Position numbers and translations under genes: made by a program
In this document: one piece after another, positions 35,138 through 44,427 of the stretch
How positions within the stretch are numbered: position 1 is the first letter of the stretch
How the letters are laid out: each line of letters starts with the position of its first letter
Notes under the pieces: model-generated
Seen by the model: the letters and a program-made list of their open reading frames with translations, nothing else
Told to the model about the DNA's origin: nothing
The model's database searches: none
Source of the DNA: Litoreibacter ascidiaceicola
GTDB taxonomy: Bacteria; Pseudomonadota; Alphaproteobacteria; Rhodobacterales; Rhodobacteraceae
Assembly: GCF_900129235.1 (NCBI RefSeq)
Contig: NZ_FQUV01000008.1
Coordinates: 1-64,000, forward strand
Direction of reading: 5' to 3'
DNA: 64,000 nt

Positions 35138-36160
35138 ATGAAAAAAGTTCTCTTCGCATCCACTGCATTGGTCGCCTTTGGTGGCGCAGCAGTTGCTGAT
35201 GTCGCCCTGTCCGGCCGCGCCGAAATGGGTATCTTCACACAGAACACCGCATTCAGCGGCGGCACCAACACTGGCGCTCAGTTCTTCACCGATATCGACG
35301 TGACATTCACCATGTCCGGCGAAACCGACAATGGCCTGACCTTCGGTGCGTCCGTTGATCTGGACGAAGGTGGCGCAAACGGTACCGTAACTAACGCTGG
35401 CGTTCCAATCCCAGGTGTTGCTTCGGTAAACGGCGCTACTGGCAACAACTCTGACGACGGCGGCGCAACGATCTTCATCTCCGGCGGCTTCGGCACCGTG
35501 ACGATGGGTGACACCGACGGCGCTCTGGACTGGGCACTGACTGAAGCTGGCAACGTGGGCAACCCAGGTTCCTTGGCTGATGACGAAACCACACACGCTG
35601 GCTACCTTGGTGCATACCTTGACGGTGCTAACGACGGTCAAATCCTGCGTTGGGATTACACCTCGGGTGCCTTCGGTGTTGCAATCTCCTTGGAAGACGA
35701 CAACGGCTCCAAGGCTGTTAACACAGGCATCGGTTACGCTATCGGTTTCAAATACGCTCTGGACCTGTCCGGCACGACTGTTAACTTCGGTATCGGTCAC
35801 CAGCGCGCAGCTGATGCAGCTGGCGTAACACCAGACGCGAAAGCAACCGGTGTGTCCGTGTCCGCAACATTCGCAAACGGCCTGTCCGCTGGCGTAACTT
35901 ACACCGACATGTCCAACCTGCCAGTAGACAAGCACTACTCCATCGGTCTGGGCTACACGACTGGCGCGTTCTCCGTACACGCCAACTACGGTAAGTTCGA
36001 CGGCGTTGCAGCTGGCGCAGAAGCAAAAGGCTTCGGTCTTGCAGCAGCTTACGACCTTGGCGGCGGTGCGGTTGTGCACTTCGGCTACGGTTCGGGCAAA
36101 TCTTCGACTGCCGCTCCGACTGCAAAATCCATGTCCTTGGGTCTGGGCCTGAGCTTCTAA
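35138..36160 (+). CDS. outer-membrane porin (Rhodobacterales type), upstream copy
   Basis: A 340-residue beta-barrel porin. The signal peptide (MKKVLFASTALVAFGGAAVA) is followed by DVALSGRAEMGIF, the usual first strand of these porins, and the chain ends in the C-terminal phenylalanine (LGLGLSF) needed for barrel assembly. GAGGGAAAACG precedes the ATG. From residue ~48 onwards it is almost identical to the next gene; only the signal, first strand and first loop differ. A strong terminator follows. It would allow passive diffusion of small anions or other solutes; specificity is unknown. Confidence 0.94.
   Translation: MKKVLFASTALVAFGGAAVADVALSGRAEMGIFTQNTAFSGGTNTGAQFFTDIDVTFTMSGETDNGLTFGASVDLDEGGANGTVTNAGVPIPGVASVNGATGNNSDDGGATIFISGGFGTVTMGDTDGALDWALTEAGNVGNPGSLADDETTHAGYLGAYLDGANDGQILRWDYTSGAFGVAISLEDDNGSKAVNTGIGYAIGFKYALDLSGTTVNFGIGHQRAADAAGVTPDAKATGVSVSATFANGLSAGVTYTDMSNLPVDKHYSIGLGYTTGAFSVHANYGKFDGVAAGAEAKGFGLAAAYDLGGGAVVHFGYGSGKSSTAAPTAKSMSLGLGLSF
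35279..36160 (+). repeat. long direct repeat, copy 1 (porin 3' part)
   Basis: This stretch repeats at 36499-37380 at a constant offset of 1220 bases. By eye I count about seven single-base differences over the first ~850 bases, nearly all silent, then a small cluster near the end before the last ~20 identical bases. Upstream the two genes diverge at once. Confidence 0.9.
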
Positions 36161-36188
36161 GCTCACCCTACAAGCGACTGATTATAGA

Positions 36189-36215
36189 AGGCGGGCCATT
36201 TGGCCCGCCTTTTTT
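36189..36215 (+). terminator. rho-independent terminator after the first porin gene
   Basis: A 10-bp stem AGGCGGGCCA/TGGCCCGCCT (36189-36198 with 36201-36210) and a T-run to 36215. It lies 28 bases past the stop. Confidence 0.88.
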
Positions 36216-36316
36216 CGTCCACAATGCTGTTGCAAAAAAGCGCCTAATCCGCCTCTATTGTTTCTGGAGGCTTCAACCGCGCCTCATTTTCTTTTAGTTA
36301 AGTTCAGGAAATACAC

Positions 36317-36334
36317 GTGCCGAATCTTTGGCAC
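36317..36334. promoter_or_regulatory. inverted repeat upstream of the second porin gene
   Basis: GTGCC (36317-36321) and GGCAC (36330-36334) form an inverted repeat with eight bases between, and the spacer contains one GANTC site (GAATC, 36322-36326). It lies 24 bases before the porin start, so it would be in the leader or around the promoter. A regulatory role is inferred only. Confidence 0.3.
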
Positions 36335-36357
36335 ATTAACTCAAGAGGCATATTGTC

Positions 36358-37380
36358 ATGAAAAAGATCCTGATCGCATCCACCGCGCTGGTTTCCACTG
36401 CTGGTTTGGCTGCTGCTGATGTCGCCCTGTCCGGCCGTGCCGAAATGGGTATTTACCAGTACAACGCTGCATTCGGCGGCCCAAACAACGGTGGCCCACA
36501 GTTCTTCACCGATATCGACGTGACATTCACCATGTCCGGCGAAACCGACAACGGCCTGACCTTCGGTGCGTCCGTTGATCTGGACGAAGGTGGCGCAAAC
36601 GGTACCGTAACTAACGCTGGCGTTCCAATCCCAGGTGTTGCTTCGGTAAACGGCGCTACTGGCAACAACTCTGACGACGGCGGCGCAACGATCTTCATCT
36701 CCGGCGGCTTCGGCACCGTGACGATGGGTGACACCGACGGCGCTCTGGACTGGGCACTGACTGAAGCTGGCAACGTGGGCAACCCAGGTTCCTTGGCTGA
36801 CGACGAAACCACACACGCTGGCTACCTTGGTGCATACCTTGACGGTGCTAACGACGGTCAAATCCTGCGTTGGGATTACACCTCGGGTGCATTCGGTGTT
36901 GCAATCTCCTTGGAAGACGACAACGGCTCCAAGGCTGTTAACACAGGCATCGGCTACGCTATCGGTTTCAAATACGCTCTGGACCTGTCCGGCACGACTG
37001 TTAACTTCGGTATCGGTCACCAGCGCGCAGCTGATGCAGCTGGCGTAACACCAGACGCGAAAGCAACCGGTGTGTCCGTGTCCGCAACATTCGCAAACGG
37101 CCTGTCCGCTGGCGTAACTTACACCGACATGTCCAACCTGCCAGTAGACAAGCACTACTCCATCGGTCTGGGCTACACGACTGGCGCGTTCTCCGTGCAC
37201 GCCAACTACGGTAAGTTCGACGGCGTTGCAGCTGGCGCAGAAGCAAAAGGCTTCGGTCTTGCAGCAGCTTACGACCTTGGCGGCGGTGCAGTTGTGCACT
37301 TCGGCTACGGTTCGGGCAAAACTTCGACTGCCGCTCCGACTGCAAAATCGGCATCGCTGGGTCTGGGCCTGAGCTTCTAA
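36358..37380 (+). CDS. outer-membrane porin (Rhodobacterales type), downstream copy
   Basis: A 340-residue porin paralogue with its own signal peptide (MKKILIASTALVSTAGLAAA), first strand DVALSGRAEMGIYQYNAAF and loop. The rest matches the upstream porin almost exactly, including the closing LGLGLSF. It has its own upstream region and a TTCG-loop terminator, so the two genes are probably transcribed separately and can be regulated differently. Divergent starts with near-identical bodies point to recent gene conversion rather than simple recent duplication. Confidence 0.94.
   Translation: MKKILIASTALVSTAGLAAADVALSGRAEMGIYQYNAAFGGPNNGGPQFFTDIDVTFTMSGETDNGLTFGASVDLDEGGANGTVTNAGVPIPGVASVNGATGNNSDDGGATIFISGGFGTVTMGDTDGALDWALTEAGNVGNPGSLADDETTHAGYLGAYLDGANDGQILRWDYTSGAFGVAISLEDDNGSKAVNTGIGYAIGFKYALDLSGTTVNFGIGHQRAADAAGVTPDAKATGVSVSATFANGLSAGVTYTDMSNLPVDKHYSIGLGYTTGAFSVHANYGKFDGVAAGAEAKGFGLAAAYDLGGGAVVHFGYGSGKTSTAAPTAKSASLGLGLSF
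36499..37380 (+). repeat. long direct repeat, copy 2 (porin 3' part)
   Basis: The partner of 35279-36160. The repeat ends at the stop codon and the following GCTCACCC; after that the terminators and flanks are unrelated, so the homologous tract is essentially confined to coding sequence. Confidence 0.9.
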
Positions 37381-37406
37381 GCTCACCCAAACTTACAGAA
37401 TTAGAG

Positions 37407-37436
37407 AGAGCGGGCTTCGGCCCGCTCTTTTCTTTT
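37407..37436 (+). terminator. rho-independent terminator after the second porin gene
   Basis: A 9-bp stem AGAGCGGGC/GCCCGCTCT (37407-37415 with 37420-37428) closed by a stable TTCG tetraloop, then a T-rich tail. Confidence 0.9.
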
Positions 37437-37484
37437 GTGAAGGTCTATGTTGGAAAAGGGTGAGCAAAACCGCAGGAGCCGCCG

Positions 37485-38144
37485 ATGTCGCTAACAGATA
37501 TAAAGAACCGTATCGCAGCGGCGGAAACACGCTTCGGGCGTGCCGAAGGCAGCATCAGCTTGATCGCAGTCTCCAAGGTTCAACCGAATGATCGCGTCGA
37601 GTCCGTCCTCAAGGAAGGACACCGGATATTTGGCGAAAACCGCGTGCAAGAAGCCGCTGGGAAGTGGCCAGAGTTTCGCAACACCTATGATGGGATCGAG
37701 CTTCACTTACTGGGGCCGCTCCAAACAAATAAGACGCGGCAAGCGATGGAGTTGTTCGACTATTTCCACACCCTCGACCGGCTGAAGCTGGCGAAGCGCA
37801 TCGCCGCTATGCGGGACGAGCTGGGACGCTGTCCCAAGTTGTTCATTCAGGTGAATACTGGCAATGAAGCCCAGAAGGCAGGTGTTTCACCTGAAGAAAC
37901 AGACAGCTTTGTTGAAGAATGTCGGGCGCTGGACCTTCCAGTGATTGGTTTAATGTGCATCCCACCGGTCGACGAGGAGCCGTCCGCGCATTTTGCGCTT
38001 CTGAGTGGCTTGGCGGAGCGCAATGGATTGGCGGAACTCAGCATGGGGATGAGCAGCGACTTCGAGTGCGCAATAGAGCAAGGCGCGACCTTCGTGCGCG
38101 TGGGGTCGGCGATCTTTGGCGAGCGTGTCGCACCTAAGGCTTGA
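37485..38144 (+). CDS. YggS/PLPBP-family pyridoxal-phosphate homeostasis protein
   Basis: A 219-residue PLP-binding protein of the YggS/PROSC family with an alanine-racemase-like barrel but no known enzymatic activity; it buffers PLP. The PLP lysine is in LIAVSKVQP (residue ~31). Further motifs are FGENRVQEA, HLLGPLQTNKTRQA, FIQVNTGNEAQKAG, GLMCIPP and the phosphate-binding end SMGMSSDFECAI with RVGSAIFGER. It overlaps the convergent L,D-transpeptidase gene by 11 bases. Confidence 0.94.
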   Translation: MSLTDIKNRIAAAETRFGRAEGSISLIAVSKVQPNDRVESVLKEGHRIFGENRVQEAAGKWPEFRNTYDGIELHLLGPLQTNKTRQAMELFDYFHTLDRLKLAKRIAAMRDELGRCPKLFIQVNTGNEAQKAGVSPEETDSFVEECRALDLPVIGLMCIPPVDEEPSAHFALLSGLAERNGLAELSMGMSSDFECAIEQGATFVRVGSAIFGERVAPKA

Positions 38145-38631
38145 CGATCATACGGCAGCCAAAGGCGATCCGCTGCGCTATCCAAAGCAAATCCACTGCC
38201 GAAAACGCCACGCACCCTTCGGTAGGGTGCCGCGGTTTGCGCCAGCGGTGAATGAAGATCGCAGAACCTTTGCCAGGAACCGATACGGGGTAGTTCCAGT
38301 CGGTCAGAAATACCAAGTCGTACAGAGCGTCAGCCCGACGCAGGCGTTCATGGCTGGCGGAATATGGCGCACGAACCATTTGATTATAAGACGGATCAGT
38401 CGGATCGTCAGACCATAAATCCATTGGCCCAATCGGCGTAGCCCACGGAACTGGAGGTTGCAGTCGGTCGGGGCGATACAACATCCCCACAATCCGGTGG
38501 CTGCCGACAGGCGTCGCTCCGTCACCTTCACGCTTGTCTCCTGAAATGCCACCTTTGCCGATACTGCACGGAAAATTCCGGCCCATAAACCGGGTACCCC
38601 ATCGCGTCACCACGAGGTTTGTAGGGCTCAC
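38134..38631 (-). CDS. L,D-transpeptidase/YkuD-fold protein
   Basis: A 165-residue YkuD-domain protein. The catalytic block [19 protein letters not shown] contains the His and the Cys of the H-x(n)-T/S-x-G-C motif. YkuD enzymes crosslink peptidoglycan or attach or detach proteins such as Lpp. There is no clear signal peptide at this start, so it may be exported otherwise or start differently. It overlaps the ribA stop by four bases and probably shares its mRNA, a pairing seen in other roseobacters. Confidence 0.87.
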   Translation of the reverse strand: MSPTNLVVTRWGTRFMGRNFPCSIGKGGISGDKREGDGATPVGSHRIVGMLYRPDRLQPPVPWATPIGPMDLWSDDPTDPSYNQMVRAPYSASHERLRRADALYDLVFLTDWNYPVSVPGKGSAIFIHRWRKPRHPTEGCVAFSAVDLLWIAQRIAFGCRMIVKP

Positions 38632-39707
38632 AGCAAATGCCCCGATTTCGCCGCCTTGGTGGCGAGGTAGGCGGTGTTGTGGCGGGTTTCACCAACCTTT
38701 AGAGGGACTCGCTCGACGACCTCCAATCCGTTGGCTGCCAGCATTGCGAGTTTAGCCGGGTTATTTGTCAGCAATCTTACCTTGCTGAAACCCATGGACT
38801 TAAGAATGCCTGCGCCAATCCGGAAATCGCGCTCGTCGTCTTCAAAGCCGAGCCTGTGATTGGCTTCAACAGTGTCGAAGCCCTGATCTTGCAAGGAGTA
38901 GGCGCGCATTTTGTTTGCGAGCCCGATCCCGCGGCCTTCTTGGTTGAGGTAGAGCAACACGCCTTGACCCTCAGATCCCATTTGCGCCAAAGCGCCACGC
39001 AGTTGAGGTCCGCAATCGCACTTTAGCGACCCAAGTAGATCGCCAGTAAAACATGCTGAGTGTAGCCTGGTCAGAACAGGCTCAGACCGCGAGGGCATGC
39101 CAATTTCGATTGCGTAGTGCTCTTCTCCGCCATCCTCAGGGCGAAAAACATGCAGGCGCCCAGCTTCACTAACCTCAAGAGGTAGCCGCGCGCTGACCAA
39201 CGGGTGCAAGGGGCTGACAGTCGCAGAGACGCGAGCCAAGGCATCGGCATCAAGCAAGGTGAGACTGTGTAGCGCCGCGTACTCCAACGGCGATTCCAGA
39301 TGGGCGACTATAACGGCGGGCAGCAAGCGCGCGTCTTTCGCGAGTTGAATGGCAAGACGTGCGTCATCGGCGTTTCCGTCGCGCAATGTCTGAAGCGGCC
39401 CCTTCATTGGTGCGTTCAAGTCGTCCGCGGGATCGGCAATCGCCGCAATCCAGTCCACCGGTGCATCGGATGGCACAACGATCCGCGCAAGGTCAGTGTC
39501 ATAGGCGCGGGCTTTCAAAGTGCGGGCGCGCCAGTCGGTAATGGCGAGGGCCAGAGGCATTCCCGCGATTTGCAAAGCCTTCAATCGCTTGTCGCTCAGC
39601 GTTTCAGCCGCAAGGATAAGAGACGACCCGATGATGACAGGAACGCCCATCCGTAGATCGGCACGGGCGCGGGCCGTCAGCTCAATTATGTCAGGTGCGA
39701 GTGTCAT
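38628..39707 (-). CDS. ribA: GTP cyclohydrolase II
   Basis: Opens GTP to start riboflavin synthesis. The C-terminal ~200 residues are the RibA catalytic domain: zinc ligands in [17 protein letters not shown] (C-x10-C-x-C), the catalytic region [18 protein letters not shown] and [20 protein letters not shown]. The first ~150 residues form an additional domain of the type found in alphaproteobacterial RibA; it lacks recognisable dihydroxybutanone-phosphate synthase residues. Length is 359. It is divergent from the response-regulator gene, and I see no FMN riboswitch in the 162-base gap. Confidence 0.94.
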   Translation of the reverse strand: MTLAPDIIELTARARADLRMGVPVIIGSSLILAAETLSDKRLKALQIAGMPLALAITDWRARTLKARAYDTDLARIVVPSDAPVDWIAAIADPADDLNAPMKGPLQTLRDGNADDARLAIQLAKDARLLPAVIVAHLESPLEYAALHSLTLLDADALARVSATVSPLHPLVSARLPLEVSEAGRLHVFRPEDGGEEHYAIEIGMPSRSEPVLTRLHSACFTGDLLGSLKCDCGPQLRGALAQMGSEGQGVLLYLNQEGRGIGLANKMRAYSLQDQGFDTVEANHRLGFEDDERDFRIGAGILKSMGFSKVRLLTNNPAKLAMLAANGLEVVERVPLKVGETRHNTAYLATKAAKSGHLL

Positions 39708-39869
39708 AGGCTCGATCTTGTAACAAAGTCAGCCCACTTCTACGCCAAAAGAATGAAAGTTGAAACAAAACACCCCGATTGCGACACGAGGCTGTGAATA
39801 ACGGCGGCGTGAGTTGTTTCCTTTGCTGACAGGCCACATCTTGTTCCTAACAACAAAGGATATTGAACG

Positions 39870-40556
39870 ATGGCAACACTGAAGAAAATCCTGCTGGTAG
39901 ACGATGATGAGGACCTGCGCGAAGCGCTGTCCGAGCAATTGATCATGACCGAAGATTTCGACGTGTTCGAGGCAGGTAACGGCGCCGACGCGATGCAGAA
40001 AGCGAAAGAAGCGATCTACGACCTTGTGGTTCTTGATGTCGGCTTGCCGGATACCGACGGGCGCGAACTCTGCCGGTTGATGCGTAAACAGGGTGTGAAA
40101 TGCCCCGTGTTGATGCTGACAGGGCATGACAGTGATGCAGATACCATTCTGGGTCTTGATGCCGGTGCAAATGACTATGTGTCTAAACCGTTCAAGTTTC
40201 CGGTGCTTTTGGCCCGCATTCGCGCTCAGTTACGTCAGCACGAGCAGTCCGAAGATGCGGTGTTCCAACTCGGGCCTTACACTTTCAAACCTGCGATGAA
40301 GATGCTGATCACTGAGGACGAAAAGAAAATCCGTCTCACTGAAAAAGAGACGAATATTCTGAAGTTTCTCTACCGCTCGACCGATGGCGTAGTGGCGCGT
40401 GATGTGCTGTTGCACGAGGTTTGGGGCTATAACGCGGGTGTGACGACGCATACTTTGGAGACGCATATCTACCGCTTGCGTCAAAAAATAGAACCAGACC
40501 CGTCAAATGCGCGCCTTCTTGTGACCGAATCTGGTGGTTATAAATTGAATTCATGA
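39870..40556 (+). CDS. cenR: OmpR-family response regulator, CenR-like
   Basis: A 228-residue response regulator. The receiver has the acidic pair (VDDDED), the phospho-Asp in VVLDVGLPD (residue ~56) and KPF; the OmpR winged helix follows (RLTEKETNILKFLYR, TTHTLETHIYRLRQKIEPD, ESGGYKL). The overall pattern, especially the block HEQSEDAVFQLGPYTF and EVWGYNAGVTTHTLETH, matches my memory of alphaproteobacterial CenR, an essential regulator of envelope genes. No histidine kinase is adjacent, consistent with an orphan regulator. AAAGGA precedes the ATG. A strong terminator follows. Confidence 0.9.
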   Translation: MATLKKILLVDDDEDLREALSEQLIMTEDFDVFEAGNGADAMQKAKEAIYDLVVLDVGLPDTDGRELCRLMRKQGVKCPVLMLTGHDSDADTILGLDAGANDYVSKPFKFPVLLARIRAQLRQHEQSEDAVFQLGPYTFKPAMKMLITEDEKKIRLTEKETNILKFLYRSTDGVVARDVLLHEVWGYNAGVTTHTLETHIYRLRQKIEPDPSNARLLVTESGGYKLNS

Positions 40557-40625
40557 GGTTTGACCTCGGTCAAAGTTCCCCTGACCGCAACGGGGTTATG
40601 TTGCGGTATTCTCCCTGTTGGACTG

Positions 40626-40654
40626 GCCCGGGCAAACGCCCGGGCATTTTTTTT
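40626..40654 (+). terminator. rho-independent terminator after the CenR-like gene
   Basis: A perfect 8-bp stem GCCCGGGC/GCCCGGGC (40626-40633 with 40638-40645), AAAC loop, then eight T. It separates the convergent MFS gene. Confidence 0.92.
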
Positions 40655-40671
40655 GCTCAGATGAGATGCTG

Positions 40672-41928
40672 TTATAATGCCTTTGGCAGACGAAGGCGCA
40701 GCATCCCGTATAGCGCCAACCCTACGCATACTATGGCGCCGAAGACGTAAGGAACACGCAGCGCCGTTTCACGGCCCAGAGAGCTCTCCAATGACGATAC
40801 CAGCAAACCCGCGAACAGGGCGCCCAGCGGAATCGAACCCCACCCGAAGAAGCGGTAAATCGAATTGACGCGCCCGAGCAGGGCATCTGGAATGATGCGC
40901 TGACGCAAGGAAACCGTGACGACATTCCAAACGATCCCGCTGAACATTTCCAGAAATAGGGCAAGCCCCGCCAGCCATGGATTCGATGTTACCGTCAGCA
41001 GGATGAACGGGATTGGAAATAGTATCAGCGCCCCGAAAACGCAGATCTGCGCTCCAAACCGACTGACCAGCTTAGGACCAAACATCCCGCCTAAGACCCC
41101 GCCAGCAGCGCCCGCTGTAAGCAACAACCCGTGACCCGCAGCGTCGAGGCCCATGATTTCTTGTGACAACAGCACCAGCATCGTAGCGCTCATCATGATC
41201 ACGAAGTTCAATACTCCAAGCATCAGCGCAAGCCGAAGGATAAGCGGCTGCCCAAGCATCCAAACGACGCCTTCCCTCATTTGTAGCCAGAAGCCGGAAG
41301 CCTGCTGAACCCGAACATACGGCAACATCGCGATTTGCCACACCAGAAAGGCTGCAATGCCGAACGTCGCGGCATCCAAAAGAAACGGGGCAGGGACCGC
41401 GAGGGCGATCAGCAAGCCCGCGACAGGCGGACCAACGAATTGACCCATAATCTGCTCAACGCTCCAGAGCTGGCCGTTGGCTCTCTCCAGGTCACACTTC
41501 TCGACTACAGACGGCAGGGCTGTTTGCGCGGCGTTGTCTCGTAAAACCTCGGCGCTTCCCAGCAAGAACGCAGCAGCGCATAGCCCTGTGATCAACGACG
41601 TCATTTGCACGGCACCATCGTAAAGAGGCAATGTGGGGGCAGACAGGATCAAGCCGATGACGCCCATGGTTAGAACCATGCGCAAGATATCAGCACCGAC
41701 CATCAAGCGCTGACGGTTCATTCGGTCGGTGATCACGCCTGCGGGTAACGAGAACAACAGCCACGGAAGCCTTGTGGCAGCGGCAACAGCGGAAATTAAG
41801 AACGGATCCCGGGTAATCAAAGTGGCGAGCCATGGAAACGCCAAGGCTGATATTCCGTCACCAAGATTGGAGACGGCGGTCGCCGAAAACAGCAATCGGA
41901 AATTTCGATTGGTGGCAATTAGCGACAT
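40672..41928 (-). CDS. major facilitator superfamily transporter
   Basis: A 418-residue inner-membrane protein with twelve hydrophobic segments. The loop GVITDRMNRQRLMVGADI after segment 2 is the MFS motif A region. It resembles the enterobactin-exporter-like (EntS) and macrolide-efflux class of MFS proteins by its LLFSATAVSNLGDGISALAFPWLA start. Substrate unknown; drug or siderophore efflux is possible. It is divergent from xth and convergent with the CenR-like gene. Confidence 0.88.
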   Translation of the reverse strand: MSLIATNRNFRLLFSATAVSNLGDGISALAFPWLATLITRDPFLISAVAAATRLPWLLFSLPAGVITDRMNRQRLMVGADILRMVLTMGVIGLILSAPTLPLYDGAVQMTSLITGLCAAAFLLGSAEVLRDNAAQTALPSVVEKCDLERANGQLWSVEQIMGQFVGPPVAGLLIALAVPAPFLLDAATFGIAAFLVWQIAMLPYVRVQQASGFWLQMREGVVWMLGQPLILRLALMLGVLNFVIMMSATMLVLLSQEIMGLDAAGHGLLLTAGAAGGVLGGMFGPKLVSRFGAQICVFGALILFPIPFILLTVTSNPWLAGLALFLEMFSGIVWNVVTVSLRQRIIPDALLGRVNSIYRFFGWGSIPLGALFAGLLVSSLESSLGRETALRVPYVFGAIVCVGLALYGMLRLRLPKAL

Positions 41929-41998
41929 TGGATGTTTCCTTGTGGTGCTGGCGCGAGCGTCGGACTAATCTGAAATGAAGTCAAACCGGAGAAGCGCC

Positions 41999-42787
41999 AT
42001 GTCATTCACCCTCGCCACTTGGAACATCAACTCGGTTCGTTTGCGTGAAGAGTTGGTGCTGAGGCTACTCCGCGAAGAAGCGCCGGATGTGTTGTGCTTG
42101 CAAGAATGCAAAAGCCCGGTGGACAAGATCCCTCTCGAAGGGCTGCACGCAATTGGCTACCATCATATGGTTGCGCGTGGTCAGAAGGGGTATAATGGCG
42201 TCGCGATCATCTCGCGACTACCGATTGTTGAGACTGCGGCGGAGGACTACGCCTCGCTTGGTCATGCCCGTCATGTCGCTGCGCGGCTGGAGAATGGGGT
42301 GACTATTCACAATCATTACGTCCCCGCCGGTGGTGACGTACCCGACCGCGAAGTAAACGATAAATTCGGCCAGAAGCTCGATTATCTAAGCGAATTGCGT
42401 GATGCGTTCCATGCGGAGAAGCCCGCCAAGTCCATCCTCGTGGGTGATCTGAATATCGCACCTCGTGAGGATGACGTGTGGTCCCATAAGCAATTGCTGA
42501 AGGTTGTCAGCCACACGCCGGTCGAGGTCGAGCAATTCAACGAAGTGATGGACGCAGGGGGGTGGTCTGATGTGACACGCAACGACATTCCCGAAGGTCA
42601 GCTTTATTCCTGGTGGTCTTATCGCGCTAAAGACTGGGATGCCGCTGACAAAGGGCGCCGTTTGGATCACGTTTGGGCGACCTCAGACATCGCGTCCGCA
42701 GGCCACTCGTCGCGGGTGGTTCGTCATGTGCGTGGCTGGGAAAAGCCTTCCGACCATGCGCCGGTATTTGCGACATTTGATCTTTGA
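41999..42787 (+). CDS. xth: exodeoxyribonuclease III
   Basis: An AP endonuclease and 3'-5' exonuclease of base-excision repair, 262 residues. Motifs include ATWNINSVRLR (metal Asn), CLQECKSP (metal Glu), GYNGVAI, VGDLNIAP and the closing SDHAPVFATF with the catalytic Asp-His. The start MSFTLATW follows GGAGAAG at a good distance; a start eight codons earlier is also open. It ends 53 bases before the thioredoxin-TPR gene start. Confidence 0.94.
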   Translation: MSFTLATWNINSVRLREELVLRLLREEAPDVLCLQECKSPVDKIPLEGLHAIGYHHMVARGQKGYNGVAIISRLPIVETAAEDYASLGHARHVAARLENGVTIHNHYVPAGGDVPDREVNDKFGQKLDYLSELRDAFHAEKPAKSILVGDLNIAPREDDVWSHKQLLKVVSHTPVEVEQFNEVMDAGGWSDVTRNDIPEGQLYSWWSYRAKDWDAADKGRRLDHVWATSDIASAGHSSRVVRHVRGWEKPSDHAPVFATFDL

Positions 42788-42840
42788 CCAAAGAGCGCAC
42801 ATATACAGGGCAACTGAGCTTAAACACCGAGGACAAAACC

Positions 42841-43758
42841 ATGCTTGAACTAAACGTAGGCGGAATTCCCGCCGGTGGTAGCGACCTGATCAAAGACACA
42901 AGCGAAGCGACCTTTATGGTCGATGTGATCGAGGCCAGCCACGAAGTTCCCATCATCGTCGATTTCTGGGCGCCATGGTGTGGCCCATGCAAAACTCTTG
43001 GTCCAGCCCTGGAGGCAGGGGTGAAAGAGGCGAAAGGTGCCGTGAAAATGGTGAAGGTCGATGTGGACCAAAACCAGCAGATCGCCGGCCAATTGCAAAT
43101 CCAGTCGATCCCTACCGTTTATGCATTCTACAAAGGCAAACCGATTGATGCCTTTCAGGGTGCGTTGCCAGCAAGCGAGATCAAGACATTCATCGATAAA
43201 CTGATCGCCGAATCCGGTGGCGAGGTGGATGAGGGGCTTGGTGAAGCCATAGCCGCAGCCGAAGCAATGCTGGAAGAGGGTGCGGCAGTGGATGCAGCGC
43301 AGACCTTCGCGGCAATCTTGGGTGAAGAGCCGAACAATCCCGCCGCCTATGCAGGGCTGATGCGGGCACATCTAGCAATGGACGAGTTGGAGCAAGCCTC
43401 GGAACTGCTGGCCAACGCACCGGCAGAGCTGAATGGCTTGCCTGAGATTGAAGCCGTCCGTGCGCAGATTGATCTGCTGTTGCAAGCCGCCGAAACCGGT
43501 CCGGCGGCCGAGCTTCAAGCCGCTGTTGATGCCAATGCTGACGACCATCAGGCAAGGTTGGACCTCGCAGTCGCCTTGCATGCATCCGGTGACGCTCAAG
43601 GTGCGGTCGATCATTTGCTGGAGTTGTTCCGCCGCGATCGCGAATGGAATAATGGCGCTGCCAAATCGCAGCTATTCACAGTTTTTGATGCGCTGAAGGC
43701 AGATGATCCGATTGTTTTGAACGGTCGTCGTAAATTGTCGTCGATGATATTTGTCTGA
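42841..43758 (+). CDS. thioredoxin-domain protein with C-terminal TPR-like region (CnoX/YbbN type)
   Basis: A 305-residue protein. The thioredoxin fold at residues ~30-130 has WAPWCGPCKTLGP, a full CGPC redox site, and IQSIPTVYAFYKGKP. The remaining ~170 residues are Ala/Leu/Glu-rich helical repeats like the tetratricopeptide tail of CnoX (YbbN), a chaperone-redoxin that protects proteins from hypochlorous acid. E. coli CnoX has a degenerate redox site, whereas this one has CGPC and so could reduce disulfides. It leads a row of genes with LON-domain and Trm112 proteins. Confidence 0.92.
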   Translation: MLELNVGGIPAGGSDLIKDTSEATFMVDVIEASHEVPIIVDFWAPWCGPCKTLGPALEAGVKEAKGAVKMVKVDVDQNQQIAGQLQIQSIPTVYAFYKGKPIDAFQGALPASEIKTFIDKLIAESGGEVDEGLGEAIAAAEAMLEEGAAVDAAQTFAAILGEEPNNPAAYAGLMRAHLAMDELEQASELLANAPAELNGLPEIEAVRAQIDLLLQAAETGPAAELQAAVDANADDHQARLDLAVALHASGDAQGAVDHLLELFRRDREWNNGAAKSQLFTVFDALKADDPIVLNGRRKLSSMIFV

Positions 43759-43779
43759 GGAAGCACACGGGCTACGTCC

Positions 43780-44427
43780 ATGCTTATGATGAAATCAGCA
43801 GACCTTCCCGACACCATCCCGGTATTCCCCTTGCCCGGTGCACTTTTGTTGCCGCGGGCAAGGTTACCGCTCCACCTGTTTGAGCCGCGCTATCTGCAAA
43901 TGTTCGAAGACGTTCTGAAAACGTCTGATAGAATGATTGGGATGGTTCAGCCGCACCGGGGACCGAAAGGCGAGGAACAACTTCACGCCATAGGATGCGC
44001 AGGGCGTGTAACCCAATTTTCAGAGACGGAAGATGGCCGCTACATGGTCACGCTCGCTGGAATCTCACGCTTCCGAATTACTGAGGAGGTCACGGGATTC
44101 AATCCCTATCGTAAAGCATCGGTCAGTTGGGCGGGCTTCGAGCGCGACATGGGGGCAGCAGAAGAAGATCCGGATTTTGATCGGGCTGGATTTTTAAGTG
44201 CACTCGAGAGATTCTTCGATGCCCACGACTTGCGGACAGATTGGGAAAGCCTAAAAGATGCGGATACCGAGTTGCTGATCAACTCCCTGTCCATGCTTTG
44301 CCCCTTCGAGCCGGAAGAAAAGCAAGCGCTGCTTGAGGCCCCTTCATTAACGACACGGCGTGAAACGCTGGTCACGCTAATCGAGTTTTCACTTAGAGGC
44401 GGGACAGCCGAGGAGACACTGCAATGA
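43780..44427 (+). CDS. LON-domain (substrate-binding) protein
   Basis: A 215-residue protein made of the N-terminal LON substrate-recognition domain without the ATPase or protease. The start [25 protein letters not shown] and the middle [29 protein letters not shown] are typical. It may act as an adaptor or ligand-binding protein; no partner is proven. Several start codons are close together (43780, 43786, 43789). It overlaps the Trm112 gene by four bases (ATGA), and the thioredoxin-TPR gene precedes it by 21 bases. Confidence 0.9.
   Translation: MLMMKSADLPDTIPVFPLPGALLLPRARLPLHLFEPRYLQMFEDVLKTSDRMIGMVQPHRGPKGEEQLHAIGCAGRVTQFSETEDGRYMVTLAGISRFRITEEVTGFNPYRKASVSWAGFERDMGAAEEDPDFDRAGFLSALERFFDAHDLRTDWESLKDADTELLINSLSMLCPFEPEEKQALLEAPSLTTRRETLVTLIEFSLRGGTAEETLQ

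Noticed and set aside
35279-37380. The porin repeat as a mobile element
   Set aside because: The repeated DNA is coding porin sequence without terminal inverted repeats, target duplications or a transposase.
35108-37386. Long antisense open frames (352 and 360 codons) covering both porin genes on the minus strand
   Set aside because: They arise because the porins avoid certain codons; the antisense proteins are Cys/Val/Gly-rich, lack a signal or domain, and change in step with the real genes.
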